A stretch of DNA of 64,000 nt from Apostichopus japonicus. Lineage: Eukaryota > Echinodermata > Holothuroidea > Aspidochirotida > Stichopodidae. The stretch covers positions 33,698,501 through 33,762,500 of the forward strand of contig NC_092568.1 of assembly GCF_037975245.1 (NCBI RefSeq), in the 5' to 3' direction. The translations under genes and the position numbers were made by a program. The notes under the pieces are model-generated. The model was not told where the DNA came from, did no database searches, and saw only the letters and a list, made by a program, of their open reading frames with translations. Each line of letters opens with the position of its first letter. The first letter of the stretch is position 1. Positions 37,036-48,084 of the stretch are shown here, piece by piece.

Positions 37036-37299
37036 TCCTTTTAATCTTTAATCTTTAAAACTTCTATTCCTCTATCTTATTTCTTGTTTTTGTTTCATGC
37101 TTTCATTTTTGTACATGTTTACGTCTTTTATGAATCATCTTTTATGTGTCCTATTTATAAATGTTATCATTTATACTGGAATAAAGAAATTGAAATTGAA
37201 ATTGAATTGGGGTTGAGAGCGGATCAGTCGTTTGATAGTTTGGTTCTCGTGCCCAGGTTCTATCCTGGGCGACTTCTCCTTAAAAAAAAAAGTACCATA

Positions 37300-40282
37300 T
37301 GGTCCGAGTACATTCTTAGGATGCGAGTACTACTGAGTAATATTTCTCCCTAGTGATGGTCGTTGTAACTAAATCAGTTAACAGTTTAATGTGACGATAT
37401 TGCTCGGATGTCGTTATTGTCTACCAAATTCAGAATGTTTCTTTCTGATATTGCAGTGACAATTGTGGCAGTAGCAATTAAACAACTTCCAGATGTTTTT
37501 ACAGGAATTTAGACGAAAGTGCACAATATATCATGCTAAAAATTGTTCCGTAAGCTAGCAACATATAGGCCTACCAAACTCATGCATTCCTCATATTCGC
37601 ACAGCCTATACTATTTTGCTTGGTTCTATTTGGCTACTTGTATATAGCGCTGGATTAGAGACGTATGGGTGAAATGGCCTGCCATTACAAAGTGATACGA
37701 TGGAATTCAAAGGATTAGAACATTATTCGGCTTGTTGTTGGTAAGGTCATTTTAAAGTTGTACATAAATTAGTACTCCTAGTACAAATATCATTACTAAG
37801 TTCAGCATCCTAGTGCGAGTACTAACTGACAACTACGGGTACTTTATTATCCGATTACTTTTCAGCGAGTGCTAGCACCGAGTCATGATTTGCAAAATGG
37901 TACTCGAGTACCGACCTCCTTTCGAGTACTATAGGCTACAACGCTGCTAAGTTGGGGGCAATACTGAATGAACAATTAACCTAGCTGTAATGCTCAAGTC
38001 AGAAATGTGCGACAAATTCGACGCAGCAAGACATAATATCTAAAAGGAAAACACGTTTTAAGTTTAAAATAATTTTAAGGAATATAGGCTGTTGCATTTC
38101 AAACTGTCGAAACGAAGATTTGGATGTACGTAACCTCTGCATATAAAGATAAATAAAAATTGCTTCTAAGTATCACCAGTTTACATCTAAGCACCTTAAA
38201 GTACAATGATTCATTTTCTACTCATCTAAGCCAAATCTAATCGGTCGTGTATGGAAATTTGCAAGTATTATGACTGTCCAACATCATATGACGGGTAGAA
38301 ATTGCAAATTGAAAGTTTCAATGGATGCTGATCAGGCGAACTCCCAAAGTCCTTACTCGTTATAATGTGTACACGACGGTCAACGGAACACTCGATTGTG
38401 GAACCCATCAGGCTTTTACATGGAATAGTAATCTGGAATCGCGCCCTCTTTTTAATTCTTCGCTCCAACAATTACGACTGGGTGGGTTACATACTCGAAA
38501 GAGAAGGTGGAGGGTGGGTTGGGGGGGGGGTGAGGGGGTGCGGGGAAGGGAAGGGGAGTGGAAACAGAAAAAGGGAAACTAGACGAGCGAACTTTTACTT
38601 CGTTTTGCCGAGGGAAGGTGCACAGGAAATTTGGAAACATGGAACGTAAGGGTCAACCCTGACTGACAAGCACATACTACAATCGTAAACGAATAATATA
38701 TAGAGCAAGTTCATATAATCATGATTGATAACCAGATGAGTACACACGGAAACATCACCAAAGCATATCCATACATATCTGATTAAAATTTTGAGAGAAA
38801 ATGACATTTAAAACTTACCACAAGCCTCAAAAATGTTAAACGGTACGAATATGGTTGTAACGTCACATATTTGCATATTTGTAACCCAATTAAAAGGAAG
38901 GTATTACAGTGTGGTGGGGGAGGGGGGGGGGTGCGGGGGAGGGAAGGGGAGTGGAACCAGATAAGGGAAACTAGACGAGCGAACTTTTACTTCGTTTTGC
39001 CGAGGGAAGGTGCACAGGAAATTTGGAAACATGGAACGTAGGGTCAACCCTGACTGACAAGCACATACTACAATCGTAAACGAATAATATATAGATCAAG
39101 TTCATATAATCATGATTGATAACCAGATGAATACAAACGGAAACATCACCAAAGCATATATATACATACCAGATTAAAATTTTGAGAGAAAATGACATTT
39201 AAAACTTACCACAAGCCCCAAAATGTTAAACGGTACGAATATGGTTGTAATGTCACATATTTGTAACCCAATTAAAACTATTGCACAGATTAGATCGAAA
39301 CAAGTAATTAAGTGTTGTTATATTCGATAAAAACATGAATTCCTAGCATTCTTTCTCTTAACATTCGTCAAACGGATCTGCGAATCACTAGGATAAAAAT
39401 AGCAGTTGAAGGTTAAGATTATTTGCAAAGGTTCTTTATAGGAAATATATTGAGTATGGATTTAAAAAAAGCCAGTCTCTGTTAATGACATGGTTTACCT
39501 GAACTAACGTAGTGTGAACGTGCAACATTTGTACCACAAACATGAATAAGAAATTTGAAGATTATCTAACGGACAAAACACAACAAACGGAGTATGATTC
39601 GAGAGCCTGGAAGGAAAATACAAAATAATATTATATAAGGAAATATGTCAATTAAATTGAAGTTACCAAACAACAAAATAATACCACGTTACTCTAAAAT
39701 GTAGAGACTTTTGTTGTGACAGTGAAAACAATAACTAGTTGTGTGGGGACAATGAGGAAGGCGGTTAATTAAAAATAAGGTATCAAAAACATTGTTGAAC
39801 GAAGAAATCGTTCTCGGTTGATTCTGACTAAAACACAAAGTAATGACACTTCCGTGGAAATACATAGAGCGGGTTGGAATAAACACATAGTAAAAATCAT
39901 CGTCATTTCAAACGATTATGGTTTGTCATAGAAATCAGCAACAGAAACAATAAAGGTGTTCACTATTGCCCACAGCCCCCCCCCAACCCCCCAAAATTGT
40001 TAGAAATTTAAATATGCCTACTGGTTACTCCTGCTCAAACTTGAACAGTCACTCCATTCCTTTCAGCAAAGACAACAGAAGGTTGTTTAATCTGGATGGC
40101 GCAACCATTTCATATTAATCTCAAATCATCTCAGAAAACTGGATCCTCTGTGCTTTGCGATCCACAAGCTTCAGTATTTGAATCATTTTTAACAAAAGGG
40201 TATATTATTAATTTCCACCAACCCCCCCCCCCTCTGTACCAATTGGCATAAATATCGGAGGGCAAATGTCTTCCTCATTATA
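37300..40282. other. intergenic, duplicated and repeat-rich
   Basis: Apart from the tandem duplication 38527-39280, nothing recognisable. Words such as GAGTAC recur at 37300-37930. Confidence 0.5.
38527..39280 (+). repeat. tandem duplication of about 370 bp
   Basis: Two copies (38527-38895 and about 38914-39280), each with a G-rich start, ACTAGACGAGCGAACTTTTA and an end GTAACCCAATTAAAA. They differ by few bases, so the duplication is recent. No gene. Confidence 0.85.
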
Positions 40283-40290
40283 GTCTCTGC

Positions 40291-41137
40291 CATGGGCGGC
40301 GATCCGTACTTCCGAGTGGGGGGGGGGGGATATGACCTTGTTGACTATCTAAGCGTAGCGTCACAATGTTTTGGCGCGAAGCGTACAAGAAAATTTTGGG
40401 TTTTACAAACCCTCTAGATGGCCGGAAACGGCACTTCCCGAGGTTTCCAAGCGGCATATACCCAACTTTCAAATAGGGATATCATGTCCGAAATATCTCA
40501 TAATCAGGATCCAAAATACTTTTTTTTTTTTTAAATTTCGGGTGTTATTTTGGGAAAATTGCCCCTGTCAATCTTGTTTCAGGCGCTACGTTAGAATGTT
40601 CGAGAGCTCTTTACATTATTCGATGAAGAAAATTGCCTCATGCAGGCTATTATAGGCCTATACACATGCAATACACAATTACACATAGTAACATTCCTAG
40701 GTACCGATTGCTAGGGCATCCAGGTGAGACGTGTATTAAGCATTACCCTGGTAACATGAGATTCTCAGCTGTTCGAGGGAACACGTGTGTACGTGTGTAG
40801 GCCTACTATATGGGGCCTATATGAATACCATGAGGGTGCATATACTATATCAATACCGTGGGCGCAATAATACATTTTGTTGTTATAGGGCCAATGAAGC
40901 CTACAGTCAACTATTCTTGCTTTATAAAGACGGTTTATTTGAAAAGATCGCACTGCGTTTATGGTAGGCGAGAAATGAAGCTAAAAAAGAGCCGTACATT
41001 CACGATGATGCATAAATGTAGGCATGAACAAATTCTTATCCCTGGCATTTGGTGGGGGGATATGGTGTATTACATCCCCTCCACCCATTTTCATGGGGGG
41101 ATATATCCCCCCTTCCCCCCCAGGATCGCCGCCCATG
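40291..41137 (+). mobile_element. hAT-like element, left copy
   Basis: 847 bp with inverted ends CATGGGCGGCGATCC and GGATCGCCGCCCATG and G/C runs just inside. It holds the GGCCGGAAACGGCACTTCCC block and a TTGGCGCGAAGCGTAC arm. It still shows the intact empty site GTGTATTAAGCATTACC that is occupied in the right copy. Confidence 0.85.
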
Positions 41138-41564
41138 GAAGTTGCTATATAAGCAGTATTATTACTGTGATTTTTAATCTTACGTCCACGGGACGCAACA
41201 TCTAAAAAATGTTTGAGTCGGCTCAGTAAACCTTGCGTCTAGGCTGCTGTCCTCCATGAAAACCTGCACTTTAAAATACCTCTACATGCAGGAATACGAA
41301 ATACGTAAATACATAATGACCCTGACAATACGCTGGCTTGTGCTTAAGGGAAGCGTGCAGTGGTATGCCTAAACAAGTACAAAAACATTTAATGAAGAAA
41401 CTTCTAATTAATATACAATAACAAAATTACTGTCAAATTGCGAAGAGAGAAATTTGGCTGCAGAGCTTGTTAATAACCATATATGCAGGCATAGACGGCA
41501 TACCATTGCAAACAACTAAAGTGTATATGATAATGTTATAGGCTATGTATATGCTGTGAGTTGT

Positions 41565-41985
41565 CTGAAATCAAGTATAACGAGTGTCTATAGACATGCA
41601 TGCCAGCATAAAAATACGGCACTAGTCAACTGATTTAAGAGAACCACTAATGTTGCGTGCATTTGCCGTGAATGTCGAAAACAAGTAAAACGATTTATAA
41701 TAGACAAAATGCCAGCATAAAAATACTGAATTAGTCAACTGATTTAAGTGAACCATTAAATGTTGCGTGCAATGGCGTGAATGTCGAAATAAAATGAAAC
41801 GATTAAAGTTAGATAAAATGCTAGCATAAAAATACGGTACTTGGCAACTGATTTGAGTGAACCATTAAATTATATCCGTGCATCTGCTATGAATGTCGAA
41901 TATCAAGTAAAACGAGTGTCTAGACATAATGCCAGCATAAAAATACTGTAGTTTTCAACTGATTGAATTGAACCATTAAAGGAAT
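41565..41985 (+). repeat. tandem repeat, about four units of 105-125 bp
   Basis: Units share ATGCCAGCATAAAAATAC, CAACTGATTTAAGTGAACCA and GTGAATGTCGAA, in a regular order at roughly 120-base spacing. It lies in the interior of the composite unit. Confidence 0.8.
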
Positions 41986-42182
41986 AACGAAGGCAAGGAT
42001 CATATTTAAAAAATATAATAAAATACCCTCCTGAAATTTGTTGTACAAACAGGGTGGTACTAAATTTCTTGTAAAACAAATAATCAGATTTTTTCAGCAT
42101 GAAACTTTTGAGATAATAGCTGTCAAAGATGACCTCGTTTTGTACAGAACAACTTTGTAAGTTGTACAAACTGTATACGATG

Positions 42183-42975
42183 GGTCATTCCGTGTCAAAT
42201 AACGGATGGATGTTGCTGCACCCTCTCCAAAACTTCATAAATTTATTGTATGCTTGGAACACCATGAAATAAGCATATTCTGAAAATGTCAGTTGCATTG
42301 CTTCAACATTGGCCGATTTGTCACACTTTGAAATTCCGCCATTTGTCGCCACAGCAATTAAACATCCTACTACCTTTCTATTACAGATGCATATATAGTC
42401 TATCTGATAAAAAAGGAATAACAAGTTGGGCTATAAAAACATTGTCTTGTGGAGTAAGGTCAACTTAAAAGTGTTAAAATTTTCGATTTTGGTATTTTTC
42501 ACTAAAAAATGTGCTATTTTTAGTGATATATTACTCCTAAACCATCGATTCAGGGTACTTGATTCTTTCAGAGGTTAGTATGTCTAGTAAAAACAATATA
42601 AAATAATGATTAAAATGCTTTCCGATAATATTGCTATTCATGCTGCGATTTAGCAAGAGGAAGGGGTCTTGATGCCAATTTTTCACCAAAGTAACCATGC
42701 TAGAGCTGTGAGGGTTTCATACTTTAATTATAAGTATACAATCCTTACACCTAAGCAAATATCAGGGTATTTGCATTTTTCAATATTAATTTATGAGCTT
42801 GTAAAGTTGCTCTGATGTACAAAAGAGCTCTTCTGTAACAGCCAATAACTCAGAACGCGTCAAGTTAAAAATTCTGATGATTTTTTGCAGGAAGAGAATA
42901 GTACCGGTACTACCCTGTTTGTACAACATATTTCAGGAGGGTCTTATTTTGAAATGAAAAATCTCAAAGTTTGGG
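42183..42975 (+). repeat. dispersed repeat beginning GGTCATTCCGTGTCAAAT, copy 2
   Basis: Second copy of the repeat at 27711, about as long and with small deletions. It is preceded by an inverted piece of its own right part (42023-42165, containing CCTCCTGAAATTTGTTGTAC), so the locus can fold back on itself. Confidence 0.8.
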
Positions 42976-43776
42976 ATTTTTACAACAAACAAAAAGTTTT
43001 TGACTGTTTTGACGTTCCCTATGTTTTGAGCTTGGGTATTGTACTTCAATTCAATACTGTGCAGATTTCAATGTCATATAAACAAATACTATTTGCATTG
43101 TACTTGCCTGCTACTGCTTTAGTTCATTAAATTGATAGACTATAAAATGAAAGTCAACCAATACACACATGTAGGCTACAAAAAAAAAAAAAAAAAAATA
43201 CACCTAACACTATTACACACTGCACATATACACACTGTACATGTGTGTACTGCAAACACTGTACATGTTAGCGTTTCCTATCAAGAGTTATTTATTCCAC
43301 CTCATATATAGAAACAAAATTGATTATTTAGACTGCAAACGATGCATTTCTTAGCGATATTTAGACTGTAAATGAGGTCTACATGTAAATATCCCTAAAC
43401 ACATTGCTCAAATTACTTTTTAAAAGGTTGAAAATATAGGGGGGGGGGAGATTAGAAACCCCGTATAAGTGGTGCATTCTTCAACTGCTACATGCAAAAG
43501 TTCCCCGACTGAACAATGTCCCCCGACTGACGATCTAAGCTGGGAGAGGTAGGGGGAGGGGGCATGGTCCCCCGAAGCTCGGCTTTGTTCAAATTAACTT
43601 TGTGGTTTCCCCCTCTACAATACTTCTACAATAGTTATACACTGAGATTAGCTTAGGATTTAGATTTTAAAGAAAATTTAATGATATAGTTGAGACATCC
43701 CTCTTTTCCCTCTTATCAAATACAATACTCTTAGAAGGACGTGAGCTCGTTTGAAACAGCGAAGGGAGATTTCTAC

Positions 43777-44020
<244 letters not shown>

Positions 44021-44188
44021 TGTGCACAAGTGGGTGAGAGAGCGGGTCATTGTCCAGTCGTGGATTTTTTCAATCACTGGGGAAGAATTTATCCACTCCC
44101 CCATGTGGCCGACCCCCCCCCCCCCCTTCAACCTCACACGAAGTATGTATATATAAGCACCATTTGACATCCAAATGTTTATTTTTTG

Positions 44189-44575
44189 TGAGGGCGTTGT
44201 GGTCAAGTGGTTAAGGCAGCGGACTTGTGATCTAAGGATTATAGGTTCGAGCCCTGGCCAGATCATTGCGTTGTGTCCTTGGGCAAGGCGCTTTATCTCC
44301 ATTGCCTCTCTTCACCCAGGTGTATAAATGGGGACTTGCGTGGTAACTTGTAAATATAGTTGCGTGCGCCGGTTTGTGGCTGCACCCTATGGGAAGTCCC
44401 CCGGGGGACACGTGGTTGTGGTGCACTGTGGTGCCCCACTGGCAGGAGAGATTGATTGAATTGTGCACACTTTGGTGTGTAGGTGTGACAAGTTACCAAT
44501 GACCAGGGTTAAGTTGTAAAAGTCGTGTGAAAGGGCCTTGGCCCTGTACAAGACTGTAAACCTAAATAAAAAATA
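44189..44575 (+). mobile_element. tRNA-headed SINE
   Basis: The tRNA-like head has a box A TGGTCAAGTGG (44200-44210) and box B GGTTCGAGCCC (44244-44254), closest to tRNA-Ser by arrangement. It is followed by a body with TCCTTGGGCAAGGCGCTTTA and CACCCAGGTGTATAAATGGG, similar to the conserved central domain seen in many metazoan SINEs, and a tail of AAATAAAAAATAATAATAAA. It lies next to the long (TA)n. No functional tRNA is likely. Confidence 0.85.
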
Positions 44576-45057
44576 ATAATAAACCCCCTACATGGGAATT
44601 GGCTTCAGTTTCCCCAGGGCAGAAACCCTCCTTTACAAAATAATTGATTCGCTTCTGGCCCTCCCATAAAACTTCATAAAGCTCTGACCTAAATCAATCG
44701 ATTCAAGTTTGGATTTATTATTATTCATTAGCGCATTCTTGCGTCTCTAGAGCTGCTTCACATACACCTAACGTATAGTCTAAATATGTCTCAGAAAGCA
44801 CCATTTTGAGGGCTAAAAATGTGTTTCCCTACGTGGGAGTTGGGAGGTTTCAATGATCCCAGAGCAGCACCCCTCCTTTATAAAAGCTTTGGATCCACAC
44901 TGATCCTTCTGTCAAGGTTCACGCCCCTACAGAAATCAGTCGACAAAATTTGAACCCGTTCGAAATCCTAAGCACGCCACTGCTATTACGCCTAGACAAT
45001 CTCTTTTCCTCCCCTCTGTGCATTCTTATAATTCAATTCCTCTTCAAACTGAAATAA

Positions 45058-46258
45058 CATGGGCGGCGATCCGTACTTCCGAGTGGGGGGGATATGACCT
45101 TGTTCACTATCTAAGCGTAGCGCCACCATGAGTTGGCGCGAAGCGTACAAGAAAATTTTGGGATTTACAAACCCTCTAGATGGCCGGAAACGGCACTTCC
45201 CGAGGTTTCCAAGCGGCATATACCCAACTTTCAAATAGGGATATCAGGATCCAAAATACTTTTTTTTTAATTTCGGGTGTTATTTTGGGAAAATTGCTCC
45301 TGTCAATCTTGTTTCAGGCGCTACGTTAGAATGTTCGAGAGCTCTTTATATTATTCGATGAAGAAACTGGCCTCATGCAGGCTATTATAGGCCTATACAC
45401 ATGCAATACACAATTACACATAGTTACATTCCTAGGTACCGATTGCTAGGGCATCCAGGTGAAACGTACGTGTATTAACAGGGGCGTCGGAAGCTATTTG
45501 GGATTGGTAAGGAAGATCAGAGTGTGGCCATCTACCATAATTATCGGGGGGGGGGGGACGTTTGGAAGGTCAAACTACGCTACGCGCCACCATTGGTTGG
45601 CGCGTAGCGTAATGGAGAAAATTTTGAAAAATGCCTCCCAGATTGCAGGAAATGGCACTTCCCGAGCTTTTCTTCTGTGCATTCTCCCTTGTCTGTTTTT
45701 GTACCCGATTAATCTTCTGAAACACATTTTGAAGTATGTTTCATTTTGGTTCTTTATTTTATGCCTTTTTTTTCTTCTTAGTGCTACTTTTTTTCTCCCT
45801 TTTTTTTGCGCCGTGAATATTGGTCCGGCGAACCGCTCCGACGCCCCTAATTAAGCATTACCCTGGTAACATGAGATTCTCAGCTGTTCGAGGGAACATG
45901 TACGTGTGTAGGCCTACTATAGGGCCTATATGAATACTATGAGCGTGCATATATGTACTATATCAATACCGTGGGCGCAATAATACATTTTGCTGTTATA
46001 GGGCCAATGAAGCCTACAGTCAACTATTCTTGCTTTATAAAGACGGTTTATTTGAAAAGATCGCACTGCGTTTATGGTAGGCGAGAAATGAAGCTAAAAA
46101 AGAGCCGTACATTCACGATGATGCATAAATGAAGGCATGAAAATATTCTTATTCCTGGCATTTGGTGGGGGGGGGGGGATATGGTGTATTACATCCCCTT
46201 CACCCATTTTCATGGAGGGATATATCCCCCCATCCACCCCCCAGGATCGCCGCCCATG
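45058..46258 (+). mobile_element. hAT-like element, right copy, with insertion
   Basis: Same ends and sequence as 40291-41137, apart from small indels and the 371-bp element inserted at 45479. Its right end is 88 bases from the broken tandem-UBL gene. Confidence 0.85.
45479..45849. mobile_element. 371-bp element inserted into the right copy
   Basis: Ends CAGGGGCGTCGGA and TCCGACGCCCCTA. The flanks give a 5-bp duplication ATTAA (45474-45478, 45850-45854) when compared with the empty site in the left copy. It contains a GCGCCACCATTGGTTGGCGC hairpin like its relatives. hAT-like ends with a shorter duplication than usual. Confidence 0.85.
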
Positions 46259-46346
46259 GTCTCTGCTACTATAGATTACAATTTCATTCATCTTTCGATA
46301 TTATCAGTTGCTTGGGTAAGATTGTCATTTCACCCTGCAGGTTTTA

Positions 46347-48061
46347 TCAGTATTTCTGTATATCCATTCTAAATTCCTCTTGGGACAGAGATAGTTGATG
46401 ATCTCTTTTTAGTTTTTCTAGAATACCTCCGATTGTATTGCTGAACCCTACATCAATGACCTCTCTCCTACCTGAAGGAGTATGGACTACACACTTATAG
46501 TTAACGATTCCTGAAGCGCGACCTAACAAGTACACTTGACTGTGGTCCGTCAATCTACATTCTGACAAGCGCTTGGTGTCGGTCAGAATAGCTCCTTCAA
46601 AAATAATCAACTGATGGTCTGGTGGAATACTCTCCATTTCACTTATCATTTGCTTGAGGTCATTGACGGTTTGTGAGTCGTCCAAGTGCAGTGTTAAAAC
46701 CTTGCCGTTTCTCAGTTGGCAATGTAGTTGTATGAACCTCACTTTACTTATCTCCAACTTAATGATGGAGTTATCCTTCAGAGTATAGTCTGACAGATGT
46801 TTAGCTTCATCTAGTGTATTCCCGGCAATAGTCAGGAGTTGCTGTTTGGCGGTTACATTCAATTCTCTTTCTATGAGCAACTTTAAGGTGGTGATAGTAT
46901 CATTTGGTCGAACTTTAAAAGGCCTCGCAAGACCACCAGGGCACAGTATTAATACACACATCCAACCAGGTGATATTACCAAAAGAGTAAGGCGAGAGTT
47001 ATTTTCAATGTTGTTGCTAAAGAGTGTCGTATCATCGTTGAGTTCATGGCTAACGAGAAACAGGCGCTGCTGTTTAATGGATACACCTTTGGCACTTTGA
47101 ACTTTGGATTTTATCGATGCTATGGTGTCAAATGACTTCACACTTAAAGGCCAGATAGCTCCGTCTAGTAACTGCACCTCTATCTTCAGGGGCATTGAGG
47201 GGCGCAGCGTAAGCTGAAGGGTGAAATCTGATGCAAATAGGCACTCTTGGTCTTCCATTTTTCTTTCTTTGTACCATAAACTTGTTGATCTGGATGATAG
47301 CCAGTTTCGGAGTAGATAGAATATTTTATTGAAGAAAAGGTCGAGCCAGGGCTACCGATCACATTAAAGGAACAAGTTGATGTCTCTACTTTCAAAATGT
47401 GGCCGCCTCCTCCTCTTAGCCGTAAATCCATGTACACTGTACACCCATTACTGATGCCATAACTTAAAATACTCCTTTCGTCTTGCAGAGCGTAACCACT
47501 GTATATTAAACGCACCTGATCTGGAGGAAAGCCTGTCATATCTTGTAGTTGATTTTTTATATCTGTAACTGTGGCGCTGCGTACTACATTGAGCTGGAAG
47601 GATTTCCCGGATCGATCTTTAACAAGTACCTCTATGCCACGGCGATATAAATTGACAACGTAGAAATTGAAAAGATCTGCTAGATGTGAGATATTATCAT
47701 TTTTGGTTGATTTTAATGATCCATTTTCAGTAAGCAGATCTTTCTGCTGCATGCTAGGAGCCAACACTTCAAACTTGTAATTTGGCATTACCTTCATTTA
47801 CGTAGTTTCATCTAAAGATGTTTCAAGAGATATATTTGATCGACCTACGCTATTTGAGGGGCCTAAGCTATTTGGATACAAGTCGCCTTTCGTGGTAGTG
47901 TTCGAGTCTTCCCCTGTCGTTTCCCTCATGCTCATTCTCCCTAGTGCCTCTTGGGTGGAACGAAGACAATCATCAGTGCCATCATGATGTACCGTGTCTT
48001 TAAAATTATGAGATATTGCATTTCTGTTTCCCCGTTGGCTTCTCTTTCTTGGCTTATCCAT
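46347..48061 (-). pseudogene. paralog of the tandem UBL gene, broken by a stop and a frameshift
   Basis: It starts MDKPRKRSQRGNRN at 48061, just after an acceptor (TTTTCTGCAG ending at 48070). After 87 codons an in-frame TAA (47800-47798) interrupts, and the same frame continues with ATG at 47797. A 76-residue UBL follows, ending LRLRGG: Lys48 is Tyr, Lys63 is Asn, Ile44 kept. A one-base frameshift falls near 47270 in the second repeat, close to a run of A and GA. The rest (from 47258 to the stop at 46347) carries UBL3-6 matching the intact paralog, including DTIASIKSKVQS and the same truncated last domain. Both breaks could be sequencing errors. Alternatively the TAA could lie in an intron starting at the donor-like AC|GTAAAT. 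The 3' end is only 80 bases from a transposon target duplication. Confidence 0.75.
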
Positions 48062-48084
48062 GATGATGCCTGCAGAAAATATCA

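Larger units (their letters stand above)
34498..37289 (+). mobile_element. non-LTR retrotransposon with a U2 snRNA-like 5' head
   Basis: The element is flanked by a possible 10-bp target duplication AAGTACCATA (34488-34497 and 37290-37299) and ends in about ten A. In order: U2-like head (about 34500-34571), a short leader, an endonuclease/reverse transcriptase frame (34626-37035, one frameshift), an AT-rich 3'UTR, ATTGAA-type repeats near 37190, and about 80 bases with a GCCCAGGTTCTATCCTGGGC stem that looks like a tRNA T-arm. The short tandem tail and the protein place it in the CR1/L2/Rex1 part of the Jockey-like LINEs; the exact clade needs a tree. Flanking DNA is rich in GAGTAC-like words, so the target duplication is probable rather than certain. 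Confidence 0.8.

Noticed and set aside
41565-41985. CRISPR-like array
   Set aside because: Units of 105-125 bp with diverged repeats and no spacer structure, in a eukaryotic genome: a plain tandem repeat.
44189-44262. Functional tRNA-Ser gene
   Set aside because: The promoter boxes are there, but the acceptor stem does not pair and it continues into a SINE body and tail.
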